The translations under genes were made by a program, and so were the position numbers. This document shows positions 17,262 to 26,304 of a stretch of 64,000 bases of DNA, piece by piece (within the stretch, counting starts at the first letter, position 1; every line of letters starts with the position of its first letter). Origin of the DNA: Bradyrhizobium sp. BRP22 (lineage in GTDB: Bacteria > Pseudomonadota > Alphaproteobacteria > Rhizobiales > Xanthobacteraceae); contig NZ_JADYVX010000017.1 in NCBI RefSeq assembly GCF_020194175.1, forward strand, positions 1 to 64,000, written 5' to 3'. Below the pieces are notes generated by a model that was not told where the DNA came from, did not search any database, and saw only the letters and a list, made by a program, of their open reading frames with translations.

Positions 17262-18518
17262 CTACCTCGGTTTGCGCGGCATTGCGCGCTTGCCGCCCGC
17301 GGTATCCGCTTCCCATCCGAACACGGAGCGTCCGCCGAGCGCGGGCGAGTGGTTGCGCTCTTGCGCGACGAACCCATCGAACGATGGGCCGGTTGCAGTT
17401 CGCTCCAGGAGGCGGGCTTGATTGTCGAGGCGCTTCAATGCCTGCATCGCTTCATCGCGGCCGAGGCTCGCCTGCTGCATCGCGGATTTCAGCACGCGGA
17501 TGGTCTCGTCATAGACCTTGATCGGCACCGGATAGGGGTGGCGGTCCTTGCCGCCATGGGCGAGCGAAAACCGCGCGGGATCCTTGAACCGGTAGGGCGC
17601 GCCATGCACGACTTCGGCGACCATCGCGAGCGATTCCACGGTGCGGGCGCCGACACCCGGCGTCAACAGCAATTGCGGAAAATCGCGCGGGCCGCATTCG
17701 GCGGCCGCCGCCAGCGTGCCGTGCAGGCGGCGCGTGAACACGTCGCTGGCGCGCACGTCGTGATGCGCGGGCATGATCAAATGCGGCAGCTCCGGCTGCG
17801 CGTCAGGCTGTTTCGACAGCGCGGCATATTCGCGCGCGATGCCGTCGGGTCCGAGCGCGCCGAGCAGATCGAGCTGCGCGATGCGCGAGTGTTCGGCACG
17901 ATGGTCGGTCAGGTTGATGATCTCGCCCTGGGAGTGACCGTCGATGGCGCTGTGCGGCTCGTCGACGAAGCTCTTCAGGTTCTCGGAATGCCAGTGATAG
18001 CGGCGCGCCTGCCGCTTGTCGCCGTTCATGCCCTGCTGCACCACGGTCCACTTGCCGTCCTCGGTGACGAAGAAGCCGTGCAGGTAAAGCTCGAAGCCGT
18101 CCTGGACGGCGGCGCTGTCAACCTTGGCCACCAGCCGGCTGGCCCGCGTCAGCGCCGCGCCGTCGAAGCCGGTGCGTTCGCCGAGCGCGGTCAATTCGTC
18201 CGGCGTGCGGCGCGAGTTGCTGCCGCGGCCGCCGCAGACATAGATGCCGAGCTCGCCTTGCAGCGGCGCGAGTCCGCGCTTCAACGCGCCGATGACCGAC
18301 GTGGTGATGCCGGAGGAATGCCAGTCCATGCCCATGACGGCGCCGAAGGATTGGAACCAGAACGGATGAGCGAGGCGCTGCAGGAACTCCTCGCGGCCGT
18401 AATGGTGGACGATTGCCTGGGTGATGATCGCGCCGAGCGTGGACATGCGCTGGCCGAGCCACGCGGGCACGCGCCCGTTGTGGAGCGGTAGGTCGGCGCT
18501 GCCGGTTCGTCGTGCCAT
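17262..18518 (-). CDS. DUF763 domain protein
   Basis: The protein is 418 residues and matches the DUF763 family in length and in its opening, which runs from GSADLPLHNGRVPAWL through GVPxVLA-like turns to MGMDWHSSGITTSVIGALKRGL. A PDELTALGER helix and a conserved TPGVGARTVESLAMVAEVVHG, resembling a helix-hairpin-helix, lie further on. Function is unknown; the HhH-like segment would suit DNA binding. The ATG at 18518 has GGGAG close upstream. It converges with the CYTH-CHAD gene and is separated from alkB by a family A repeat. Confidence 0.85.
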   Translation of the reverse strand: MARRTGSADLPLHNGRVPAWLGQRMSTLGAIITQAIVHHYGREEFLQRLAHPFWFQSFGAVMGMDWHSSGITTSVIGALKRGLAPLQGELGIYVCGGRGSNSRRTPDELTALGERTGFDGAALTRASRLVAKVDSAAVQDGFELYLHGFFVTEDGKWTVVQQGMNGDKRQARRYHWHSENLKSFVDEPHSAIDGHSQGEIINLTDHRAEHSRIAQLDLLGALGPDGIAREYAALSKQPDAQPELPHLIMPAHHDVRASDVFTRRLHGTLAAAAECGPRDFPQLLLTPGVGARTVESLAMVAEVVHGAPYRFKDPARFSLAHGGKDRHPYPVPIKVYDETIRVLKSAMQQASLGRDEAMQALKRLDNQARLLERTATGPSFDGFVAQERNHSPALGGRSVFGWEADTAGGKRAMPRKPR

Positions 18519-18598
18519 GGGGCTCCCGATGTTGAATCAGATGGAGTGTAACACGCGCCGCTTTACCTCTCCCAGAGGAAGAGGTCGCGCCGATTTTC

Positions 18599-18675
18599 GT
18601 AGCCCGGGTGGAGCGCAGCGCAACCCGGGGCATCTGCATCCGCGTTTGCGAGCGGCCCCGGGTTAGCCGGGCTAC
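18599..18675. repeat. Palindromic intergenic repeat, family A copy 2
   Basis: The left arm GTAGCCCGGGTGGAGCGCAGCG and the central GCGTTTGCGAGCGG match copy 1 closely. The right arm lacks the CGCTCCACCC segment and reads GGGTTAGCCGGGCTAC, so this copy carries a deletion of about 13 bp. Confidence 0.8.
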
Positions 18676-18693
18676 GGGGCAGGTGCGCGCGGC

Positions 18694-19269
18694 TCAGTTG
18701 CGCATGGTGCGCAAGGTGATGGAGTAGCGGGGGGCTTCGACCGCTGGGATGCTGTGCTCCCAGACCTGCCTGGCCGCGCCGGAGAGCAGGTAGATCGACC
18801 GGGGCTGCGCCTCCAGGGTGAAACGTTCCCATTTGTCGCCGGCCGGGCGGCGGAAGCGGAACTTGCATGGCGATCCCAGCGACAGGCCGAGGATGCGGTC
18901 GAATTGCGGCTTGTCGCGGTGCCAGCCGATGCCGACGCCGGTGTCGTATTCGGTGCAGAGCACCTGGGCGATCTCGGTCTGTGGCCCGCCGAAGGCCTCG
19001 ACCTGCTCGATCACGGGGCCGAGCCAGTCGGGCATGGAGTCGGCCTCGCGCAGCCGGCGCTCGGTGTAATCATAGCGAAAGCCGAACGAGGCGACGCGCC
19101 GCTTGCCCTGATACTGGCCGAACTGGAACGGCTGCAGCGGCAGCGCGGTGATGCGCGCGATTAGTTCCCGCTCGACTTCGGACGAGATGAAATCGGCGAC
19201 GTAGCGCAATCCCTCCGGCGCTGATGACGCGGAGGAATTGTCGGCAAAAAGGGCGAGCTGCTCGGTCAA
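18694..19269 (-). CDS. alkB: AlkB-type 2-oxoglutarate/Fe(II) dioxygenase
   Basis: The protein is 191 residues and would repair N-alkylated nucleobases by oxidative dealkylation. The iron-binding HxD lies in GIGWHRDKPQFD, the distal His in WEHSIPAVE, and the 2-oxoglutarate Arg in PRYSITLRTMR. The substrate-lid segment precedes these. It is a short AlkB-type protein like those common in alphaproteobacteria, not a fusion with Ada. It lies 123 bp behind the ClpS-AAA gene on the same strand and could be cotranscribed; no Ada box or LexA box was recognised. Confidence 0.92.
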   Translation of the reverse strand: MTEQLALFADNSSASSAPEGLRYVADFISSEVERELIARITALPLQPFQFGQYQGKRRVASFGFRYDYTERRLREADSMPDWLGPVIEQVEAFGGPQTEIAQVLCTEYDTGVGIGWHRDKPQFDRILGLSLGSPCKFRFRRPAGDKWERFTLEAQPRSIYLLSGAARQVWEHSIPAVEAPRYSITLRTMRN

Positions 19270-19392
19270 GCCGGCGGTCCTTGTCTCGGCATGGCAGGAT
19301 CGCCCCTTGATATAGGGTGAAGCAGGGTCGAAAGAAGAGGCCGCCAGCCGCCGCAGCCCGGTGGTCGTGGCGGCCCTTCACGTGGGCGTGCG

Positions 19393-21120
19393 TCACTCCG
19401 CGGCCATCTCCTGCGCGCCGCCGAGCAGTTTCACATTGAGCCGGCCGCCGGCGAACAGCATGTCGTCGAGCGCCTCGTCGATATCGGCTGATATCACCGA
19501 CTTGCCGCCGTCGCGGGCGATGCTGGCCTGCGCCAGACGCCGCATCAGCTCCTTGATGAAGGCGGCGCTGACGCCATCCGTGCGCTGCACCGCTTCGTCG
19601 ACGATGCTTTGGTCAAGCGGCAGGTTCCTGCCATAGAGCCGCACCAGCTTGCCGCGGCCGATCGTGTCCGGCAGCGGCACCTCGATCGCCTGGTCGATGC
19701 GGCCGGGACGGCCGGCCAGCGCGCTTTCGAGCTCTTCGGGACGGTTGGTGGTGAGCACGAACAGGATGTCGGCATCCTCCTTCAATCCATCCATCTCGTT
19801 GAGCAGCTTGTTGAGCATCGATTCCTCGCACGGGCCCATCAGCTCGCGGCTGACGGCGATGAGATCGACGTCTTCGATCACCACCATCGCCGGCTGTAGC
19901 AGGCGCGCCAGATTCATGTAGGCTTCGAGCAGCCCGATCTGTTCGGCGGTGATGATCAGTGTCGTATGTCCCGGCAGGTTGGTCGCGAGATAGCGAATGG
20001 TGTGAGTCTTGCCGGTGCCTGGCGGCCCATAAAGCAGGATACCCTTGCGGGTCGATTGTCCGAGCCGGCGCAGCGCGTCCCGGTTGCCGACGAAGTTCAG
20101 GACGTTGCGCTCAAGCAGTCTTAGCGTCGGTTCGGGCAGGATCACGGCCTCGCGGTCGACCGGCGGCAACCGGTGCACCGTCACTCCTCTTGAACGGCCG
20201 CGATACTCGGCTCCGCCGTCAAGCGAAAGAATCTTGCCGCGATAGGAGCGCGCTGCCTGCACCGCTTGCTCGAGCTCCGAAAAGCAGCGCTGAACGAAGC
20301 TGTCGCCGGTCGCGCCGGTCGGCACCGCGATCTCGATCCGGATCGCGTCCTCGTTACGGGATTCGCGGTAAATGGACAGCAGCACCGCGTAGCGAAGCTC
20401 GCCGGTGCGGCACAGCCACAATCCATTATTGAGACATTTCACCGCTGCCGGCTCGCCGACATCGACTTCATAGTACTGCGGCGGAGCGATCACTGGCGCA
20501 TTGCGCCCGTCGTTCATCAGTCCCGCGAAGGTCAGCGTCTCATAGCGGTATTCTTCGTGAACGCCGAAGAAGTGGATCGGTGAGGACAGCAATCGCTCAA
20601 GCGCGACCTGAACGTCCGCACGCATATGACCCGGAAAGCCGCGCGCCCGCGTGACGAGCTGGTTGCGTGGAATGCCGGCAAAGTGCCAGTCAACCGCGAC
20701 ATATGTGTATCTGAATTCTTCGCCCTGCAATTTTTCGGATGCATCTCTTGCCGCGAGCAGGCAGTCGCTGCAGAGGCAGGCGACCTTGTCCTCGAGTTGC
20801 ACCTCCGTCACCGGAGGCGGAGCGCCGCACAAATCGCAGGGTTCGCTGGCCTTTACTGCCTCGCTGGTGATCTGAAGGCCATACCCGGCTGCGTTGATGC
20901 GCTGTTGCGCGGTTTTCCAAAGTGCCGCCGCGACCCGGGACGGAAAAGGGCCGCAGGTGGCGCTGCCCTGCTGGTCGATCTCGGCCGCGAACAGGATCGC
21001 CTCCCGTTCCGACTTGCCGAACACGGCGCGCAGGAGCTCTCTGACGAACTCCAGAGGCGTCTCATCATCATTGTGGAAGACAAATTGAAACGATTCGGCG
21101 CCGGTATACCCGTCATCCAT
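19393..21120 (-). CDS. ClpS-like domain fused to zinc knuckle and AAA+ ATPase
   Basis: The protein is 575 residues. Residues about 11-87 resemble ClpS, the adaptor that delivers N-degron substrates to ClpAP: FVFHNDDETPLEFVRELL aligns with the ClpS NDD-TPMEFV core, and CGPF matches its CGVF turn. The degron-pocket His (E. coli H66) is replaced by Asp49, and the pocket Met40/Met62 by Leu and Ala. Next comes a four- to five-Cys knuckle (C95, C98, C115, C117, C120). A single AAA+ domain follows, with Walker A GPPGTGKT at 365-372, Walker B VVIEDVD near 413-419 (ED order, as in BCS1-type proteins) and an RPGRID Arg finger. No protease domain is present. The start has AGGGGG upstream. Confidence 0.88.
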   Translation of the reverse strand: MDDGYTGAESFQFVFHNDDETPLEFVRELLRAVFGKSEREAILFAAEIDQQGSATCGPFPSRVAAALWKTAQQRINAAGYGLQITSEAVKASEPCDLCGAPPPVTEVQLEDKVACLCSDCLLAARDASEKLQGEEFRYTYVAVDWHFAGIPRNQLVTRARGFPGHMRADVQVALERLLSSPIHFFGVHEEYRYETLTFAGLMNDGRNAPVIAPPQYYEVDVGEPAAVKCLNNGLWLCRTGELRYAVLLSIYRESRNEDAIRIEIAVPTGATGDSFVQRCFSELEQAVQAARSYRGKILSLDGGAEYRGRSRGVTVHRLPPVDREAVILPEPTLRLLERNVLNFVGNRDALRRLGQSTRKGILLYGPPGTGKTHTIRYLATNLPGHTTLIITAEQIGLLEAYMNLARLLQPAMVVIEDVDLIAVSRELMGPCEESMLNKLLNEMDGLKEDADILFVLTTNRPEELESALAGRPGRIDQAIEVPLPDTIGRGKLVRLYGRNLPLDQSIVDEAVQRTDGVSAAFIKELMRRLAQASIARDGGKSVISADIDEALDDMLFAGGRLNVKLLGGAQEMAAE

Positions 21121-21443
21121 GAAATACCCCCTGCACGCAACTTAAGATCGAAAGAACAAAGAAAGAACATCATGAAATCTATCGTTCGTCAAGCCGGCCA
21201 AATCGGAAAATGTCGAAACGCGTCGCCGAGGGCGTCAACAGGAAGTGCCGCCGCGGCGCTTTCCTTCGACACATCTTCGGCAGATTGGCAGCGCACAGAC
21301 CGCGATACCGATTCGCCGCTCGTGCGGGCCGCACTTGTGAACTGTCTCTTGCCGCGGCTTGATCAGATCGGCGGGCATGGTCCATAAGCGGCGTCCTCGC
21401 GACCGGTGGTTCGGTTGCTTCGGAGTGGTGCAGAGGAAATTGC
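21121..21443. other. Divergent intergenic region, no gene seen
   Basis: This 323 bp spacer separates the ClpS-AAA gene from tex. It must contain both promoters, but I could not recognise -35/-10 pairs, a dyad operator or a small gene in it. Confidence 0.5.
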
Positions 21444-23765
21444 GTGGCAAAGATTCATCAGCAGATAGCGCAAGAGCTTGGCGTGCGCGAGCAGCAGGTC
21501 GAGGCGGCCGTCACGTTGCTCGATGGCGGCGCCACGGTGCCGTTCATTGCCCGCTATCGCAAGGAATTGACCGGCGCGCTCGATGACGCGCAGTTGCGCA
21601 CGCTCGAAGAACGGCTGACTTACTTGCGCGAACTGGAGGAGCGCCGCACCGCGGTGCTCAATTCGATCCGCGAGCAGGGCAAGCTCGATGCCGCGCTCGA
21701 AGCACAGATCATGGCCGCCGACAACAAGGCGCGGCTCGAGGACATCTATCTTCCCTACAAGCCGAAGCGCCGCACCAAGGCCGAGATCGCCAAGGAGGCT
21801 GGGCTTGAACCTCTGTCCGAATTGCTGCTGACGCAGCCGCAACACGATCCAAAGGCGCAGGCGAAGGCCTTCGTCGATGCCGAGAAGGGCGTGGCCGATG
21901 TTGCCGCTGCGCTCGAAGGCGCGCGTGCGATCCTGGTCGAGCGCTTCGACGAGGATGCCGATCTGATCGGCGCGCTGCGCGAGGAGGTGTGGGCGAACGC
22001 GCGCATGGTCTCGACCGTGCGCAAGGGCAAGAAGACCGAAGGCGAGAAGTTCAAGGACTATTTCGACTTCAGCGAGCCGCTGCACAAGCTGCCGTCGCAC
22101 CGCATCCTGGCGCTGTTCCGCGGCGAGAAGGAAGAGATTCTCGACCTGCAGATGCAGCCGGAGGCAGAGCCGCCGGCGGCCGGCGTGCCCAGCGCCTATG
22201 AGCTGAAGATCATGAAGCGCTTCGGCATTTCCGATCTCGGCCGTCCGGGCGACAAATGGCTGATCGAAACCGTGCGCTGGGCCTGGCGCACCAAGATCCA
22301 GGTGCATCTCAACATCGACCTGCGCATGCGGCTGTGGACCGCAGCCGAGACCGAGGGCGTGCGGGTGTTCGCCTCCAACCTGCGCGACCTGTTGCTGGCG
22401 GCGCCCGCCGGCGCGCGCGTCACCATGGGGCTCGATCCCGGCTACCGCACCGGCGTCAAGGTTGCCGTCGTCGACGCAACCGGCAAGGTGCTGGCGACGA
22501 CCCCTGTCTATCCGCACGAGCCGCAGCGGCAATGGGACGAGGCGCTGGCGATCCTCGGCAAGCTCGCGATTCAACACCGCGTCGACCTGATCGCGATCGG
22601 CAACGGCACGGCCTCGCGCGAGACCGACCGGCTCGCGACCGAATTGGTGAAGCGGCTGCCGGACCTGAAGATGACGAAGATCGTGGTCTCGGAGGCCGGC
22701 GCCTCGGTCTATTCGGCTTCGGCCTATGCATCGGAGGAACTGCCCGGGCTCGACGTCACCATGCGCGGTGCGGTGTCGATCGCGCGGCGCCTGCAGGATC
22801 CGCTCGCCGAGCTCGTCAAGATCGATCCCAAGGCGATCGGCGTCGGGCAATACCAACATGATCTCGGCGAGAGCAAACTGGCGCGCTCGCTCGACGCCGT
22901 GGTGGAAGACTGCGTCAACGCCGTCGGCGTCGACGTCAACACCGCCTCCGTCCCGCTGTTGTCGCGGGTGTCGGGCATCGGGCCGGGCCTCGCGCAAAGC
23001 ATCGTGCAGCACCGCGACTCGAACGGGCCGTTCAAGTCGCGCAAGGCGCTGAAGGAGGTGCCGCGGCTGGGGCCGAAGGCGTTCGAGCAATGCGCCGGCT
23101 TCCTGCGCATCAATGACGGCGAGGATCCGCTCGATGCCTCGGGCGTGCATCCCGAAGCCTATCCGGTGGTGCGCCGGATCCTCGCGGCAAGCAAGAGCGA
23201 CATCAAGGCGCTGATCGGCAACAGCGAGATCGTACGGCAATTGAAGCCGCAGTCATTCGTCGACGAGACCTTTGGCCTTCCGACGGTCACGGACATCCTG
23301 CGCGAGCTGGAAAAGCCCGGCCGCGACCCGCGCCCGGCGTTCAAGGCCGCGGTGTTCAAGGAGGGCGTCGAGGAGATCAAGGATCTCAGGGTCGGCATGA
23401 TCCTCGAGGGCACCGTCACCAACGTCGCCGCCTTCGGCGCGTTCGTCGATATCGGCGTGCACCAGGACGGGCTGGTTCACATCTCGGCGATGTCAAAGAA
23501 CTTCATCAAGGATCCGCGCGAGGTCGTCAAACCCGGCGACATCGTCAAGGTGAAGGTGATGGAGGTCGAAGTCGCCCGCAAGCGCATCGGCTTGACGCTG
23601 CGGCTCGACGACGAGACCGGCAAGAAGGAATCCAAAGGCTCATCGCGCGAGGGTTCTCGCGGGCCGATGCAATCCTCCGCGCCACGCAAGAAGGAGCAAT
23701 CCGGCAACGCCTTTGCCGACGCTTTCCGCCGCGCCAGCGAGAAGAACGGCAAGTCATTGCGCTAG
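21444..23765 (+). CDS. tex: Transcription accessory protein Tex (S1 RNA-binding)
   Basis: The protein is 773 residues, the normal Tex length. The N-terminal helical region opens with the Tex-typical VPFIARYRKELTGALDD. A YqgF/RNase H-like domain follows (MGLDPGYRTGVKVAVVD), then helix-hairpin-helix segments (LLSRVSGIGPGLAQSIV) and a C-terminal S1 domain (about residues 645-720, GTVTNVAAFGAFVDIGVHQDGLVH). Tex binds RNA and affects transcription; its role is general. The GTG start at 21444 has AGAGGA 6 nt upstream and gives the family's standard N-terminus. Confidence 0.96.
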   Translation: MAKIHQQIAQELGVREQQVEAAVTLLDGGATVPFIARYRKELTGALDDAQLRTLEERLTYLRELEERRTAVLNSIREQGKLDAALEAQIMAADNKARLEDIYLPYKPKRRTKAEIAKEAGLEPLSELLLTQPQHDPKAQAKAFVDAEKGVADVAAALEGARAILVERFDEDADLIGALREEVWANARMVSTVRKGKKTEGEKFKDYFDFSEPLHKLPSHRILALFRGEKEEILDLQMQPEAEPPAAGVPSAYELKIMKRFGISDLGRPGDKWLIETVRWAWRTKIQVHLNIDLRMRLWTAAETEGVRVFASNLRDLLLAAPAGARVTMGLDPGYRTGVKVAVVDATGKVLATTPVYPHEPQRQWDEALAILGKLAIQHRVDLIAIGNGTASRETDRLATELVKRLPDLKMTKIVVSEAGASVYSASAYASEELPGLDVTMRGAVSIARRLQDPLAELVKIDPKAIGVGQYQHDLGESKLARSLDAVVEDCVNAVGVDVNTASVPLLSRVSGIGPGLAQSIVQHRDSNGPFKSRKALKEVPRLGPKAFEQCAGFLRINDGEDPLDASGVHPEAYPVVRRILAASKSDIKALIGNSEIVRQLKPQSFVDETFGLPTVTDILRELEKPGRDPRPAFKAAVFKEGVEEIKDLRVGMILEGTVTNVAAFGAFVDIGVHQDGLVHISAMSKNFIKDPREVVKPGDIVKVKVMEVEVARKRIGLTLRLDDETGKKESKGSSREGSRGPMQSSAPRKKEQSGNAFADAFRRASEKNGKSLR

Positions 23766-23862
23766 AGCGTGATGACTTTTCTTCGAATCATTATCCCGCT
23801 CTAGCTCTTTGTTTGAGCATGATCTGAAAACCGGTCTCCACTTTTCCGGATCATGCGCTAGG
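23766..23862. repeat. Intergenic repeat, family B copy
   Basis: After the tex stop the sequence holds GAGCATGATCTGAAAACCGG, then the inverted partner CTTTTCCGGATCATGC, enclosing GTCTCCA. The same building block recurs at 41604-41730. It probably belongs to a dispersed palindromic repeat. Confidence 0.7.
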
Positions 23863-23882
23863 CGTGATACGCTTTGCTTTCA

Positions 23883-23904
23883 CCTCTCCCGCTTGCGGGA
23901 GAGG
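23883..23904. terminator. Perfect 10-bp hairpin between convergent genes
   Basis: CCTCTCCCGC-TT-GCGGGAGAGG is a perfect palindrome lying between tex and the converging regulator gene. It has no T-run, so a bidirectional terminator function is possible but not shown. The same GCGGGAGAGG hairpin recurs at 47130-47179, so it is a repeat too. Confidence 0.5.
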
Positions 23905-24043
23905 TCCGCGCGCAAGGGCCCGGCGAGGGCTCTCTCCTCACGCGAGGACAGCGTGAATCGCGGAGATAGCTTGAGCCCCAACCCTTTTCCGCAAGCAGCG
24001 AGGGAGCGCCGCTTCATCGCACCTGCGCATCAATCCGATCGGC

Positions 24044-25306
24044 TCATGCGGCCGAGCTCTCGGTCGACAACAGGCCCGTGAAGAGAGGGCGCGCGTAGAG
24101 CCGAACCGCGTTCTCCGCGGTGACCCCCGGCGCCCAGCGCTCCAGCTCGGACGCGGCATTGACCATCGTCGACACGAGCTGCGCGGCAATGGAGGCGTCG
24201 AGCAGGCGAACCTCGCCCTGTTCCATTCCCTCGACGATGAATCGGCCGAAACGTTCGGTGAGACGGTTGAGTCCCGCCTGAGCATCCTTTCTCTGGCCGA
24301 GAGGCAGTGCACCCCAGGCGGTGATCCGCAACAGCGGTCCCTGATCGGACAGCTGGAAGCGGACGAGCTCGCGCGCGCTGGTGCAGAGGCGAGCCCAGCC
24401 GGATGGGCTGCGCTCGATGGCGAGCGACTGCATCCTGCGGACGACGTCAAAGGTGCGCTCGAAACAGGCGATGATCAATTCATCCTTGCTCGCGTAGTGA
24501 TGATAGAACGATCCCTTGGTCAGGTTGAGGCTGCTTGCGATGTTCTCCAGCGATGCGCCGGGATAGCCCTGTTCGTTGACCATCATGGTGGCCGCGCGCA
24601 AAAACGCTTCGGGAACGACATCCCGTGCGGCCGCAGCCCGCGGCCAACCGAGCTCGGGCGCTCCGCCTTCGCACCAATATTTGGGTGACCGGGCAAGGCC
24701 ATCGATCAGGATCGCCGACATCCTCTCGGCCGCGGGCCGATAGTCGGACGGCTCATAGCGCGAGATCCACGCCCGCATCATGTTGACGAGCGACAGCAGG
24801 AGGTGGGTCCGGGCATTTCGCGACATGCGATCTTCCGCGGACTCGCTCTCTGGAAGCAGCGAGCGCACGCTGCGGAACAGATCGTTGTAGGCGTCGAACA
24901 CGCGACGCGCATGAACTCCGGTCAATGCCCGGATATCGTTGAAGAACACCAATTCGTCCCGCGTACCGGTGGCGATTTCCGCCAGCAGATCGGCGTAGCC
25001 GCATACGTAGCTGCGAATTCTGTCTTCCGGTCGGCTCTCCCGCGCCGCGTCGAGGACCACGTTCCTGGTCGTCTCGATCGCCGTGAGCAGACATGCCGCC
25101 GCAAGGTCTTCCTTGCGGCGATAGTAGTAGGTGATGCTGTGCGTCAGGAGACCGACGTCCCTGGCGATCTCGGCAAAGGTTGCGCCCTTCAAGCCATCGC
25201 GGTTGAACAGCCGCGCCGAGGTACCGATGATCGCCTCGCGGCGCTTTAGGTATTTCTGCGTGTACGGAGCCGGATCACTGCGCCGCGGCGACCTGCTTGA
25301 CGGCAT
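24044..25306 (-). CDS. Tandem TetR regulator (two TetR HTH units)
   Basis: The protein is 420 residues and contains two complete TetR-type N-terminal helix-turn-helix units. The first is at residues about 20-70 (GATFAEIARDVGLLTHSITYYYRRKEDL). The second is near 235-285 (PGASLENIASSLNLTKGSFYHHYASKDEL). Each is followed by a helical ligand-like region. A duplicated TetR could fold as a single-chain pseudo-dimer. Its start codon shares a base with the stop of the upstream ABC ATPase gene (TAATG), so it is translated from the transporter operon and probably controls it or a linked catabolic step; the ligand is unknown. Confidence 0.88.
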   Translation of the reverse strand: MPSSRSPRRSDPAPYTQKYLKRREAIIGTSARLFNRDGLKGATFAEIARDVGLLTHSITYYYRRKEDLAAACLLTAIETTRNVVLDAARESRPEDRIRSYVCGYADLLAEIATGTRDELVFFNDIRALTGVHARRVFDAYNDLFRSVRSLLPESESAEDRMSRNARTHLLLSLVNMMRAWISRYEPSDYRPAAERMSAILIDGLARSPKYWCEGGAPELGWPRAAAARDVVPEAFLRAATMMVNEQGYPGASLENIASSLNLTKGSFYHHYASKDELIIACFERTFDVVRRMQSLAIERSPSGWARLCTSARELVRFQLSDQGPLLRITAWGALPLGQRKDAQAGLNRLTERFGRFIVEGMEQGEVRLLDASIAAQLVSTMVNAASELERWAPGVTAENAVRLYARPLFTGLLSTESSAA

Positions 25307-26304
25307 TATTGTGCGGCCATGTCGTGGAGGTGGCAGGCGACGGCCCTGCCGGCGCCGAGATCGCGCAACGCCGGATCCTCGTGCCGGCAGCGATCCATCA
25401 CAAACGGACAGCGCGTGTGGAAGCGGCAGCCGGACGGAGGATTCGTGGCGCTCGGTACCTCGCCAGAGACCGGAATGCGTTTGCGGGCGGCCTCGATCAC
25501 GGGATCGGCGACCGGCACGGCCGCAAGCAGTGCCTCGGTATAAGGATGAAGCGGCTTCCGATAGATCTCGTCCCGCGCGGCGATTTCGACGATGCGGCCC
25601 AGATACATGACGGCGATGCGGTCGCTGACGTGGCGGACCACGGCAAGGTCGTGGGCTATGAACAGATAGGCAATACCGAGCCGTTGCTGCAGTTCGACAA
25701 AGACGTTCACGACCTGCGCCTGGATCGACACGTCGAGCGCCGAGACCGGCTCGTCGCAGATGATGAGCGCGGGCTCGAGCGCGAGCGCGCGCGCAATGCC
25801 GATCCGCTGTCGCTGGCCGCCGGAGAATTCGTGCGGGAAGCGGTCGGCCATGTCGGGCAGCAGGCCGACCGTCCGCATCAACTGGGCGATCCGTTGATCG
25901 AAGGCGCGCCTGTCGCTTGCGAGGCCATGAACCTCGAGCGGTTCGCCGATGATATCGCGAACCTTCATGCGCGGATTGAGCGACCCGAACGGGTCCTGAT
26001 AGACCATCTGCATGCGCCGGCGCAGCGGACGCAGGCTGGACTTGTCGAAATGGGTGATGTCCTGGCCTTCGAACTCGATGCGTCCTCCAGATGGCTCCAG
26101 CATCCGCAGGATCGCCAACCCCGTCGTCGACTTTCCGCAACCGCTCTCGCCGACAAGGCCGAGCGTTTCGCCGCGTTTCAAGTGGAAGGAAACGCCGTCG
26201 ACGGCCTTGACCGTCGCCACCTGTTTCCGGAACACCGCTCCGTTGTGCACGGGAAAGTGCACCTGCAGATCATTGACGCGGAGGAGGACGTCGGCCTCAG
26301 ACAT
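25306..26304 (-). CDS. Oligopeptide-type ABC transporter ATPase (OppF/DppF-like)
   Basis: The protein is 332 residues. Walker A is GESGCGKST, the signature FSGGQRQRIGIARAL and Walker B LIICDEPVSALD, and the C-terminal Opp/Dpp extension has the usual Cys residues (SGCRFHTRCP, RCRHEDP). It pairs with the next ATPase to power import of a peptide, opine or similar solute. The start overlaps the upstream ATPase gene by 8 nt, and the stop overlaps the double-TetR start. Confidence 0.93.
   Translation of the reverse strand: MSEADVLLRVNDLQVHFPVHNGAVFRKQVATVKAVDGVSFHLKRGETLGLVGESGCGKSTTGLAILRMLEPSGGRIEFEGQDITHFDKSSLRPLRRRMQMVYQDPFGSLNPRMKVRDIIGEPLEVHGLASDRRAFDQRIAQLMRTVGLLPDMADRFPHEFSGGQRQRIGIARALALEPALIICDEPVSALDVSIQAQVVNVFVELQQRLGIAYLFIAHDLAVVRHVSDRIAVMYLGRIVEIAARDEIYRKPLHPYTEALLAAVPVADPVIEAARKRIPVSGEVPSATNPPSGCRFHTRCPFVMDRCRHEDPALRDLGAGRAVACHLHDMAAQ

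Noticed and set aside
21363..23240. Minus-strand 625-residue open frame opposite tex
   Set aside because: Low-complexity composition, no domain, and lies entirely under the tex coding sequence.
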